Assembly (NCBI GenBank): GCA_002688155.1
Contig: NZCH01000093.1
Location: 1 to 9,571, forward strand
Reading direction: 5' to 3'
Source: Phycisphaerae bacterium
GTDB taxonomy: Bacteria > Planctomycetota > Phycisphaerae > Phycisphaerales > Phycisphaeraceae
DNA: 9,571 nt
Both the position numbers and the translations under genes were made by a program. Under the pieces are notes generated by a model. The model worked only from the letters and a program-made list of their open reading frames with translations, was not told the origin of the DNA and did not search any database. Position 1 is the first letter of the stretch. Every line of letters begins with the position of its first letter. Of the stretch, positions 1 to 7,237 are shown in pieces.

Positions 1-1
1 G

Positions 2-2677
2 AACATCGTGGGCGGGTGCTGCGGGACGACTCCCGACCACATTGCGGTGCTGGTGCAGCGGATTCGCGACCGCGAGCCGGCGGCTGTCGAGAAGCAGGCG
101 TACGAATCAGGATGCACATCGCTCTATGGCGCCGTCGAGTATGACCAGGATGTTTCCATCCTCAACATCGGCGAGCGATGCAACGCGTCGGGCTCGCGCA
201 AGTTCAAACGTCTGCTCGAAGAAGAAGACTTAGACGGCATCATGTCCCTGGCGAAGAGCCAGTTCAAAGAAGGTTCGCACGTCATCGACGTAAATGTCGA
301 CTACGCCGGCCGGGACAACGCGGCGGATATGCGCACACTCGTGTCGCGCTTCGCGCGCGAGCTGACCACACCCTTGATGCTCGACTCGACGCAGCCGGCG
401 ACGATCGAGGCCGGGCTCAAAGCGGCGGCCGGCAAGTGTCTGATCAACTCGGCGAATTTAGAGGACGGTGAAGAAAAGTTCGCGGCGATGTGCAATCTGG
501 CGCGGCATTACGGCGCGGGGCTTGTGCTTGGTTGCATCGACGAAGACCCCGTCGATGCGATGGCGCGCACCGCTGACCGTAAATTCGACATCGCCGCGCG
601 CATGCGCAAACTGGCCGTAAGCAAGTACGGCATCGACGAGCGCGACATTCTGTTCGATCCACTGGTGCTGCCGGTCTCTACCGGCATGGACAAGGACCGC
701 CACAGCGCGTTCGAAACGATTGAAGGGACGCGCCGTATCGCGCAGGCATTTCCCAACTGCCAGATCACGTGCGGGTTGTCGAACGTGAGCTTCGGGTTAA
801 AGCCCGCGGCACGGGTCGTACTCAACAGCGTGATGCTTCACGAACTGGTCCGGGCCGGCATGACCAGCGCGATTGTGCACGTGTCCAAGATACTGCCCGA
901 GACGAAGATTGATGACGCGCAGTGGCAAAGCGCGCTGGACCTCATTTACGACCGCGGCGCTCCCGCGCCAGTGAAACTGCGTGACGGCACGGTCACCGAC
1001 GACCCGTTGCAGATCTTCATCAACCTGTTCGATGACGCCGACGCCACGGTTACGCAGAAGCAGCCAATCTCAGACCTGCTGCTCGAAGAGCGTCTGCGCA
1101 CGCACATCATCGACGGCGAGAAGCAGCACCTGATCGAAACGCTCGAAGAGGCGCTGCGCAAGTACTCTGCTCTGGAAATCGTCAACGATCACCTTCTCGA
1201 TGGCATGCGCGTCGTGGGCGACCTGTTTGGTGCCGGACAGATGCAGTTGCCGTTCGTGCTGCAGTCCGCCGAGGCGATGAAGATCGCGGTAGCACACCTC
1301 GAGCCGTACATGGACCACATCGACGGACAGAGCAAGGGCATCATTGTGCTTGCGACCGTCAAGGGCGACGTGCATGACATCGGCAAGAACCTGGTTGACA
1401 TCATTCTGTCCAACAACGGCTACACCGTGCACAACCTTGGCATCAAACAGCCGATCAGCCGTATCGTTGACGCCTGGCGCGAAACCGGCGCCGACGCGAT
1501 CGGTCTGTCCGGCCTGCTGGTCAAGTCCGTCAACGTCATGGAAGAAAACCTGCGCGAACTCAACGCGCAGTCAATAACGGTGCCCATGTTGCTCGGCGGC
1601 GCAGCGCTGTCCCGCCAGTATGCGGAAGAACACCTGCGCGACGTGTACGACGGTGACCTTTTTTACGGCAAGGACGCGTTCGAAGGCCTGCGCGTAATGA
1701 AAATGATCACGTCGCAGAACACTGAGCAACTAAACAGCGATATCAGTGAACGCGTAAACCGGCGAGCGTACATACAGCAATCGGGTACGTCGGACAAATC
1801 GCGTCGCAACGCGAAGCCAGACTTTGCAGGCAATATCGACATCGCCGTTCGGACGCGCAGCGACGTGGCGATCGACGTGCCGGTTCCGACCCCGCCGTTC
1901 TGGGGGACACGCGTGGTCGAACACGTCCCACCCGAACAGGTGTATCCGTACATCAACACGACCGCGCTGTTTCGCGGGCAATGGCATTTTCGCAAAGGTT
2001 CTATGACGGACGATGACTACGCCGCAACGATCCGCGAACGCGCGCTGCCCATGTTCGAACAGCTCAAAAACCAGTGTGCCGATGAGCGGATTCTTCACCC
2101 GGCGGTCGTGTATGGCTACTTCCCCTGCCGGTCCGACGGCGACGACATGATCATCTTCGACCCCGATGATCACGCATGCCCGGTGCAACGGTTTACCTTC
2201 CCGCGCCAGGAGCTCAAACGCCGGCTGTGCATCAGCGACTTCTTACGCGCCCGCGACACCGGCGAAGTGGACGTGATTGGCATGCACTGCGTGACCGTCG
2301 GACACGACGTCAGCCAGCGGGCGCGCGATCTGTTCGAATCTGACGCGTATCAGGAATACCTTTTCCTGCACGGGCTTGGCGTCGAGTGCGCCGAAGCGCT
2401 GGCCGAGTTGTGGCACCAGCGGATGCGCCAGGAACTGGGCATCGCCGGGGACGATGCGCCCAACACACATGGCCTGTTCAAGCAACAATATCAAGGCAGC
2501 CGCTACTCGTTCGGCTATCCCGCCTGCCCGAACATGGCCGACCAGCAGCAACTGTTTGCCCTGCTCAAGCCCGACCGCATCGGTTGCACGCTGACCGAGA
2601 ACTGGCAAATCGAACCTGAGCAATCGACCAGCGCAATCATCGTGCATCACCCGCAAGCGAAGTACTTCACGGTTTGA
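2..2677 (+). CDS. metH: Cobalamin-dependent methionine synthase, 5' end missing
   Basis: Transfers the methyl group of 5-methyltetrahydrofolate to homocysteine through B12, giving methionine and tetrahydrofolate in the cytoplasm. The reading frame is already open at base 2, so the true start and most of the homocysteine domain lie left of the window. The visible part begins at GGCCGTTP, whose Cys pair (codons 17-22) are two of the three zinc ligands of that domain. The pterin-binding domain follows (NIGERCNASGS near 164-196, to about 940). Next come the helical B12 cap and the cobalamin domain, with DxHxxG in GDVHDIGKN (about 1364-1390; the His is the lower cobalt ligand). A variable linker leads to the AdoMet-binding reactivation domain, with RYSFGYPACP at 2501-2530. 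All modules after the first are intact. The protein ends soon after KYFTV, without the roughly 35-residue tail of E. coli MetH. It converges on the 2746-3609 gene. Confidence 0.97.
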   Translation, partial: NIVGGCCGTTPDHIAVLVQRIRDREPAAVEKQAYESGCTSLYGAVEYDQDVSILNIGERCNASGSRKFKRLLEEEDLDGIMSLAKSQFKEGSHVIDVNVDYAGRDNAADMRTLVSRFARELTTPLMLDSTQPATIEAGLKAAAGKCLINSANLEDGEEKFAAMCNLARHYGAGLVLGCIDEDPVDAMARTADRKFDIAARMRKLAVSKYGIDERDILFDPLVLPVSTGMDKDRHSAFETIEGTRRIAQAFPNCQITCGLSNVSFGLKPAARVVLNSVMLHELVRAGMTSAIVHVSKILPETKIDDAQWQSALDLIYDRGAPAPVKLRDGTVTDDPLQIFINLFDDADATVTQKQPISDLLLEERLRTHIIDGEKQHLIETLEEALRKYSALEIVNDHLLDGMRVVGDLFGAGQMQLPFVLQSAEAMKIAVAHLEPYMDHIDGQSKGIIVLATVKGDVHDIGKNLVDIILSNNGYTVHNLGIKQPISRIVDAWRETGADAIGLSGLLVKSVNVMEENLRELNAQSITVPMLLGGAALSRQYAEEHLRDVYDGDLFYGKDAFEGLRVMKMITSQNTEQLNSDISERVNRRAYIQQSGTSDKSRRNAKPDFAGNIDIAVRTRSDVAIDVPVPTPPFWGTRVVEHVPPEQVYPYINTTALFRGQWHFRKGSMTDDDYAATIRERALPMFEQLKNQCADERILHPAVVYGYFPCRSDGDDMIIFDPDDHACPVQRFTFPRQELKRRLCISDFLRARDTGEVDVIGMHCVTVGHDVSQRARDLFESDAYQEYLFLHGLGVECAEALAELWHQRMRQELGIAGDDAPNTHGLFKQQYQGSRYSFGYPACPNMADQQQLFALLKPDRIGCTLTENWQIEPEQSTSAIIVHHPQAKYFTV

Positions 2678-2698
2678 GAAATCCGTCGCGAGCCACCG

Positions 2699-2722
2699 GG
2701 CAGGGGACTTGAGTCCCCCGCC
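2699..2722. terminator. Hairpin in the convergent gap after metH, possible bidirectional terminator
   Basis: GGGGAC (2703-2708) and GTCCCC (2713-2718) form a perfect stem around TTGA. One mismatch (A2702/C2719) is followed by three more pairs, GGC with GCC. It sits in the 68-base gap between the stops of metH and the convergent exported-protein gene, where a shared terminator is expected. Neither side has a clear T-tract, so it is not a textbook intrinsic terminator and could simply be an RNA 3'-end stabiliser. Confidence 0.5.
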
Positions 2723-2745
2723 TCAAAACTCAAAACCCGGACAAA

Positions 2746-3609
2746 TCACCACTGCGGTTGACTCGGATCGCCTGCGCCGGTGATTTTCTCGACTCGTTCG
2801 TTGATTAGATCGTCCCGATGGCTGCTTCGGGTTTCGACTTGCTTGCGCAACTTTTCGAGTTGCTTTTCGAGTCGCGCCAATGTGTGATCACGCACTTTTT
2901 GAATGACGTCAAAGTGCTTGGCCACGTGACCGCGGACCTGGTCGTTCAGTTTCGACATCGCGTCCGCATCTTCGGTTTTACGCGCTTCACGGTACTTGCG
3001 TGCCAAGTCGCGTGTTGAGCGTTTGAGGCGCATGTCCTGGACCTTGAGTTCAAACAACTCGGGGTCGGTACGTCGCAGGCGGTCCATGCGCATAAGCCAC
3101 GCCATGCCCGCCAGCCGGGTAGCGATACCCTGTCTGGTGCGTTCAGAGTCCAGATCGCCCGCACGTGCGACGAAGCGCTCAGCAAGCTCCGGGTTGACGC
3201 TCTTGAATGTGGTAATCAACTCATCGATGCGTTGCTTCGAGAGGTGCAGCCGACGCTCCCTTGGGCCATGCCCGTCCTTGCCGCGCTTGCCTCGATGATG
3301 GTCACCGAACCGTCCGCCGTCTTCGCCACCCCTGCGTCGTTTCCGGCCTCGACCATCATCCGGACCGTCGACCTGGCCATCGCGCCGCCCGTGCGCCCGG
3401 CGCTCTCGCGGAGGCGGGTCGTCCATCGCCTCGTCTGCCCCGGCATTGTCCACATCCAGTTGCGCCAGTTCTGTGGCGAACTGCTCGAGTTGCGCCACCT
3501 CCTGTGCCAGCGCCCCGGGCGCAAAGACGGTGAATGCCCCGACCAGCGCCACGGCGATGACCGCCGTCCACGTGACCGTTACTGATTTTGTTTGTTGTTG
3601 CGTCGTCAT
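2746..3609 (-). CDS. Secreted helical protein with Arg/Gly/Asp-rich segment, third gene of ECF sigma operon
   Basis: 287 residues, family not recognised. The N-terminus is a good Sec signal peptide: a hydrophobic run at about 14-34 ending GALA before QEV, with likely cleavage after residue 35. Residues 64-120 are low-complexity and highly charged, packed with Arg, Gly, Asp and some His (HH at 104-105). Residues 121-275 look almost wholly alpha-helical, with many Lys/Arg/Glu and a probable coiled coil at about 225-265. The ATG at 3609 is preceded by AGGGAA with a 7-base spacer (3622-3617), which supports this start. It lies 113 bases downstream of the anti-sigma-like gene and is likely co-transcribed. 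By position it could be the envelope sensor or effector of the sigma system, as the helical periplasmic proteins CnrX, Spy and ZraP are elsewhere; this rests on context and helical character, not on an LTxxQ motif, which is not evident. Confidence 0.85.
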   Translation of the reverse strand: MTTQQQTKSVTVTWTAVIAVALVGAFTVFAPGALAQEVAQLEQFATELAQLDVDNAGADEAMDDPPPRERRAHGRRDGQVDGPDDGRGRKRRRGGEDGGRFGDHHRGKRGKDGHGPRERRLHLSKQRIDELITTFKSVNPELAERFVARAGDLDSERTRQGIATRLAGMAWLMRMDRLRRTDPELFELKVQDMRLKRSTRDLARKYREARKTEDADAMSKLNDQVRGHVAKHFDVIQKVRDHTLARLEKQLEKLRKQVETRSSHRDDLINERVEKITGAGDPSQPQW

Positions 3610-3722
3610 GGTTTGGTTCCCTGCTTCATAAATGGTGCAAACGCTTCAAGATTGAACCTGATTGTGCTGTCGGACGCGCTGCATGGTCCACCTGCGGTGC
3701 TACCGCTGCGCGACACCGCGTG

Positions 3723-4202
3723 TCAAAAGAACTCCGCTCCGACACTGTCATCGAGTTGTTGCTGGATGTCGTTGAACAGTTCATCGATTTCGTTTTCGTT
3801 GTCATCCCAATCGGCCGCGAGCGCTTCGATTGACACGCTCAGCAGGTCAACCTGCCGGTCGACGTCATCGAGTGTCGCCAGTTGCGCCATTTGATTCAGT
3901 TCATGATTGAGCGCGAGCATCCGGTCGAAGTCGGACGGCGTATCCTGCGTGGCGGTGACAACCCAGCCGATCATGACCGCCATGACGATCGCGGCCGCGA
4001 TGCGTACTGCCGCAGCCGGGATACTGATTCGGGCGACGATATCGCGCCGCTGGGCCGGCAGTTGATCGACCGTCGCTGCGACAATTCGATCAACCATACC
4101 CGCCGGCACCTCACGCGCGTCGGGCTGCAGCGCGTCATCGAGCAACGATTCAAGTTGCCGCTGCTCGTCCGTCAGGTTCGTGATGTCGCGTGGTTCGGTC
4201 AT
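3723..4202 (-). CDS. Single-pass membrane protein, putative anti-sigma factor
   Basis: 159 residues. The N-terminal 60 are polar and acidic, with no CxxC or HxxxCxxC zinc motif (there is no Cys at all), so this is not a zinc-type ZAS anti-sigma factor. One transmembrane helix spans about 64-84 (Ala/Ile/Val-rich, ending near GWVVTA). The C-terminal 75 residues are very acidic (DWDDNENEIDELFNDI at 131-146) and probably helical, presumably outside the cytoplasmic membrane. The start lies only 24 bases after the stop of the sigma gene, which suggests translational coupling. Cytoplasmic head, one TM and periplasmic tail in this position is the usual arrangement for a membrane anti-sigma factor that holds its ECF sigma until an envelope signal arrives. 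The role is inferred from position and topology; no family was recognised by sequence. The acidic tail could pair with the very basic downstream secreted protein. Confidence 0.85.
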   Translation of the reverse strand: MTEPRDITNLTDEQRQLESLLDDALQPDAREVPAGMVDRIVAATVDQLPAQRRDIVARISIPAAAVRIAAAIVMAVMIGWVVTATQDTPSDFDRMLALNHELNQMAQLATLDDVDRQVDLLSVSIEALAADWDDNENEIDELFNDIQQQLDDSVGAEFF

Positions 4203-4226
4203 GGTGTTCCATTCGTACGCGCGATC

Positions 4227-4868
4227 CTAGTCGCACGCGCCCGACGGTGATTCCTCCGCCTCAGACTCAAGCATCGTGCGCAGTTTCTTCAGCGCCCGAT
4301 GCCCTCGCGCCAGCACGGTGCCGACCGGCTGATCCAGCGTGTCGGCGATCTGCACGAAGCTGAGGCCGGCGATGTGCCGCAAGTGCAGCACTTCTTGGTC
4401 GGCGTCGGGCAGCTTCGTGATCGCTGATCGTACCAATTCGACCTGCTCGGATCGGCTGGCATGCTCGAACGGATCGGTCGAGCCCGTAGGATGCCGGTCT
4501 ATAATCCGATGCTGAGTCTGCTCCCAGACGGAGCCGCCGCCATCATCCTGACGGGCGCCGGTCATGTCCATCGTCATGGCCTGCCGACCTCGGCGACGCA
4601 TCTCGTCCCGTAACTTGTTCATCGCGATGCGAAATACGTATGCGTCGAATCGGCCCTGATCGTCGTACCGGCCAATGCTGGTGACGATCTGCACGAACGC
4701 TGCCTGCGTCAATTCCTCAGCCAATTCCCGGTCGCCGCACTGCTTGACCAGCAGTGCGAATACGCGTGGGCTGTACTGTGCGACGATCTGCCGCCACGCC
4801 ACCGCGTCGCCGGCCGCTGCCAGGTCAAACGTCCGCCGCGTGCACTGAGGGTCGCTTTGGGCCGACAT
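4227..4868 (-). CDS. ECF-type RNA polymerase sigma factor
   Basis: 213 residues. Sigma region 2 covers about 25-95: the helix around ELAEELTQAAFVQI matches the conserved region 2.1/2.2 pattern, and RFDAYVFRIAMNKLRDEMRRR is the core of region 2.3/2.4. Region 4 covers about 143-198: LPDADQEVLHLRHIAGLSF followed by the helix-turn-helix QIADTLDQPVGTVLARGHRA, which reads the -35 element. Regions 1.1 and 3 are absent, as in ECF factors. The linker of about 45 residues between regions 2 and 4 (Gly-Gly-Gly near 110-112) is longer than usual. It heads a minus-strand operon with the anti-sigma-like gene 24 bases downstream and a secreted protein last. ECF factors in such operons usually transcribe their own operon, so 4869-4989 probably carries its target promoter, although I could not assign one by eye. 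Confidence 0.95.
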   Translation of the reverse strand: MSAQSDPQCTRRTFDLAAAGDAVAWRQIVAQYSPRVFALLVKQCGDRELAEELTQAAFVQIVTSIGRYDDQGRFDAYVFRIAMNKLRDEMRRRGRQAMTMDMTGARQDDGGGSVWEQTQHRIIDRHPTGSTDPFEHASRSEQVELVRSAITKLPDADQEVLHLRHIAGLSFVQIADTLDQPVGTVLARGHRALKKLRTMLESEAEESPSGACD

Positions 4869-4989
4869 GTAATGCTCACAAAAGGTTAACGTGCGAGGGG
4901 CCTGGTGTATTGCACAGCACCGCGCCGCTTGCGGCCTGGTGCAACCACCGGTGTGGCGAATCAGGCATAAATGCCCGATAGTACATGGG
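4869..4989. promoter_or_regulatory. Divergent intergenic region between sigma operon and phosphoesterase gene
   Basis: These 121 bases separate two genes read away from each other, so both promoters should lie here. The centre holds an inverted repeat at 4917-4942: GCACC/GGTGC outside, GCCGC/GCGGC inside and TT at the apex, interrupted by two bases each side. A 9-base direct repeat GGCCTGGTG occurs at 4899-4907 and again at 4933-4941, overlapping one arm. TTGCAC (4910-4915) and GTGCAA (4939-4944) are a further inverted pair. No convincing sigma-70 -35/-10 pair is visible on either strand, which fits control by alternative sigma factors. Confidence 0.5.
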
Positions 4990-5937
4990 ATGGATACGTC
5001 CGATAGTCAAAGCCCATTTCTGATCCCTGATGCTGCCACGCCGTTAGATCCGCCTGCCCCACCGGGCGAAGGGCTGGACCTACACGACCCAGACACCGTT
5101 ATCGACCTGTTCGATCGTGCCGCACAAGCAAATATGGGCCATCCCCAGCGGTCCGGCGCGCTCGTTGATCTGCCACGCACCGGCATGCTCACCATGACCG
5201 GCGACCTTCACGACAACGGGCTGAACTTCTCGCGCATCCTCAACATTGCCGCACTGCACACCGACCCCGACCACCACGTCGTCCTGCACGAAATCTCGCA
5301 TGGAGAGAAACTCATAAGCGGACGTGACTACTCGATACGTATGCTCTCGCGGATCGCCGCGCTCAAACTGCAATACCCCAACCAGGTACACCTGATTCAG
5401 GCCAACCACGACTTGGCGCAGCTCGTGGGGGAAGGCATTCTCAAAGACGGCGTAAGCGTCGTCGAGCGGTTTAACGAAGGTGTTGATTTCATTTACGCGG
5501 ACGACGCGGACGAAGTCCGAGACGCGCTGGGCGGGTTCATCCGCAGCTTTCTGGCGGCGGTGCGCACCGAGAACGGTGTGTTCTGCGCGCACAGCCTGCC
5601 GTCACCGCGCGCGCTCGATACGTTCGACCCGGCCGTCGTTGAACGCGTGCCCACCGATGCGGACCTGGGCCGAGGCGGCAGCATCTACAAAATGGTGTGG
5701 GGCCGAAACCTGACCGATGCCATCGCCGACCAGCTCGCCGAGCGCTGGGGAGTGAAGTTGTTCGTGCTGGGACATCAGCCCGCCGACATGGGCTACGACG
5801 TGATTGGTGAAAAGATGGTCGTGCTCAACTCCGACCACGATCACGGCGTTGTCATGCCCATCGATTTGACAAAGGACTACGAAACGCTCGACGAGCTGAT
5901 CAGCCTGATCGTCCCGCTCGGTTCCGTCATCGCGTAG
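4990..5937 (+). CDS. Calcineurin-like metallophosphoesterase, atypical metal site
   Basis: 315 residues from the ATG at 4990; the frame stays open to a GTG at 4891, but the added residues run through the intergenic hairpin and look non-coding. No clear Shine-Dalgarno precedes the ATG. Metallophosphoesterase motifs appear in order: GDLHDNG (71-77) for GDxHGN; a strand plus HEISHGE (100-106) where GDxxDRG is expected; ANHDL (138-142) for GNHE; a buried strand and CAHSLPS (199-205) for the H-GG motif; VLGHQPADMG (259-268) for GHT; and an unusual DHDH at 282-285. The fold is therefore that of PPP-type phosphatases, with a probable dinuclear metal site and a phosphomonoester or phosphodiester substrate that cannot be named. 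The 60-residue N-terminus is acidic and Pro-rich. The replaced second motif raises doubt about whether the site is standard. It is monocistronic or leads into sucC 46 bases on. Confidence 0.85.
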   Translation: MDTSDSQSPFLIPDAATPLDPPAPPGEGLDLHDPDTVIDLFDRAAQANMGHPQRSGALVDLPRTGMLTMTGDLHDNGLNFSRILNIAALHTDPDHHVVLHEISHGEKLISGRDYSIRMLSRIAALKLQYPNQVHLIQANHDLAQLVGEGILKDGVSVVERFNEGVDFIYADDADEVRDALGGFIRSFLAAVRTENGVFCAHSLPSPRALDTFDPAVVERVPTDADLGRGGSIYKMVWGRNLTDAIADQLAERWGVKLFVLGHQPADMGYDVIGEKMVVLNSDHDHGVVMPIDLTKDYETLDELISLIVPLGSVIA

Positions 5938-5943
5938 TCCGTC

Positions 5944-5955
5944 GCCGCTTGCGGC
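5944..5955. repeat. Second copy of the GCCGCTTGCGGC palindrome
   Basis: A perfect 12-base inverted repeat with a TT centre, lying between the phosphoesterase stop and the sucC start. The identical 12-mer is the core of the hairpin at 4924-4935, so the two copies bracket the phosphoesterase gene. It could be a small dispersed intergenic repeat or a local RNA hairpin; two copies in one high-GC window are weak evidence. Confidence 0.4.
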
Positions 5956-5983
5956 TTCGCACGTTTCCCTCAACAATACGCGC

Positions 5984-7174
5984 ATGAAAGCGCACGAATA
6001 CCAGGCGCGCGAGCTGCTCGTGAAATTCGGCATCCCCGTTCCCGACGCGATCGTGGTCGAATCGTCCGATGCCGCCGCAGCCGCATTTGATCAGTTGAGC
6101 GCGCCTCTTGCGGTGGTCAAAGCACAAGTACACGCAGGTGGGCGAGGCAAGGGGGGGGGCGTTAAACTCGTCCGCAGCGCCGATGAAGCGCGAGAGGTCG
6201 CCCAGGACATCCTGTCGAAGCCGCTGGTTACGCCCCAAACCGGCCCGCAGGGCGTACCCGTGCGGCAACTGCTCGTCGCGACCGGCGTTGACATAAAAAA
6301 CGAGTTTTACCTGGGCCTGGCAGTCGATCGAGCGGGCCGCAGGCCGGTGCTCATCGCCTCGGCGCAGGGCGGCGTTGATATCGAAACGATCGCAAAAGAA
6401 AACCCCGACGCGATTTTGCGCGAACCGATCGACCCGGACGCGGGTCTGCGTTCGTACCAGGCCCGGAAGGTGGCGTTTGGACTTGGCTTTACAGGCAAAC
6501 AGGTGTCACAGGTGTGCGGCATCATGGCCTCGCTGTGCCGGCTGATGCTCGACACCGACGCATCGCTGGCGGAAATCAACCCGCTGGTGCTTACACCCGC
6601 GGACGATGACCACCCCGACGGGCGTGTGCTTGCGATCGACGCCAAAATCAACTTCGATGACAATGCGTTGTTTCGCCACAAAGATATCGCGCAGCTTGAG
6701 GACAAACAGGAAGTAGACGCGCACGAGCGGCGTGCGCAGAAATACGGACTGTCGTACATCAAACTCGACGGCCGCATCGGTTGTCTGGTCAACGGCGCAG
6801 GGCTGGCAATGGCGACGATGGACATGATCAAACTCCACGGCGCCGAGCCCGCCAACTTCCTCGATGTTGGCGGATCCGCCAGCGAAGAGGCGGTCACCGA
6901 GGCGTTTCGCATCATTTTGTCGGACGACAAGGTCGAAGGCGTACTGGTGAACATCTTCGGCGGCATCGCCAAATGCGATACGATCGCACGTGCAATCATC
7001 CGTGCCGCCGACCTTGTGGGATTTACGGTTCCGCTGGTCGTGCGACTGGAAGGTACAAACGTCGACGTCGCGCGCGGGTTGCTCGAAGATGCCAAATCAC
7101 AGCTCCCAACACTGCGCACCGCTGCGGACCTGATCGAAGCCGCTGAACTGATCACCGGCGCCGTAACCGTGTGA
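5984..7174 (+). CDS. sucC: Succinyl-CoA ligase (ADP-forming), beta subunit
   Basis: 396 residues, close to the usual 385-400. The beta subunit of the TCA-cycle enzyme that interconverts succinyl-CoA and succinate with substrate-level formation of a nucleoside triphosphate; it binds the nucleotide and part of the CoA/phosphohistidine pocket together with SucD. MKAHEYQARELL at the N-terminus and HAGGRGKGGGVKL (50-62) are hallmarks of its ATP-grasp domain. AEINPLV (196-202) and AIDAKINFDDNALF (217-230) supply Mg2+ ligands. The C-terminal ligase domain is nearly standard: CLVNGAGLAMATMDMIKLHG (267-286), NFLDVGGSAS, and LVNIFGGIAKCDTI (321-334), which contacts the phosphohistidine loop of SucD. 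The start has no clear Shine-Dalgarno but aligns exactly with E. coli SucC. No sucD follows or precedes it. The frame crosses a run of nine G at 6151-6159. Confidence 0.97.
   Translation: MKAHEYQARELLVKFGIPVPDAIVVESSDAAAAAFDQLSAPLAVVKAQVHAGGRGKGGGVKLVRSADEAREVAQDILSKPLVTPQTGPQGVPVRQLLVATGVDIKNEFYLGLAVDRAGRRPVLIASAQGGVDIETIAKENPDAILREPIDPDAGLRSYQARKVAFGLGFTGKQVSQVCGIMASLCRLMLDTDASLAEINPLVLTPADDDHPDGRVLAIDAKINFDDNALFRHKDIAQLEDKQEVDAHERRAQKYGLSYIKLDGRIGCLVNGAGLAMATMDMIKLHGAEPANFLDVGGSASEEAVTEAFRIILSDDKVEGVLVNIFGGIAKCDTIARAIIRAADLVGFTVPLVVRLEGTNVDVARGLLEDAKSQLPTLRTAADLIEAAELITGAVTV
6151..6159 (+). repeat. Nine-G homopolymer inside sucC
   Basis: Nine consecutive G encode the end of Lys56 and the start of the Gly57-Gly58-Gly59 loop of the ATP-grasp domain. 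The frame is intact at nine. Gain or loss of one base would shift the frame early in the protein. Confidence 0.9.
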
Positions 7175-7199
7175 ATTGTTGATCAATGCCCCCGGCCAA

Positions 7200-7216
7200 G
7201 GGGAAATCTTTTCCCC
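7200..7216 (+). terminator. Hairpin after sucC
   Basis: GGGGAAA (7200-7206) and TTTCCCC (7210-7216) form a perfect 7-pair stem around TCT, 25 bases after the sucC stop and just before the next gene. It is placed like a terminator, but no T-run follows the stem, so it may be a weak terminator or an mRNA stabiliser. Confidence 0.45.
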
Positions 7217-7237
7217 GGTGATCCGCGGATACCTCCC

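Noticed and set aside
1070..2656. Several open antisense frames of 75-152 codons opposite metH
   Set aside because: All are covered by conserved MetH domains on the plus strand, and none shows a recognisable family or ribosome-binding site.
3232..3585. Plus-strand open frames opposite the secreted protein gene
   Set aside because: They are the complement of its Arg-rich segment. The minus-strand frame has a signal peptide, a good ribosome-binding site and operon context.
4891..4989. N-terminal extension of the phosphoesterase from a GTG at 4891
   Set aside because: The added residues come from the repeat-rich intergenic DNA and do not look like protein. ATG 4990 gives a standard start.
5080..5592. 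170-codon antisense frame opposite the phosphoesterase
   Set aside because: The plus-strand frame carries ordered metallophosphoesterase motifs, so the antisense frame is a shadow.
6307..7155. Open 282-codon frame antisense to sucC
   Set aside because: It lies wholly opposite a clear sucC, and its translation is Ser/Arg/Pro-rich with no domain: a typical antisense shadow in high-GC DNA.
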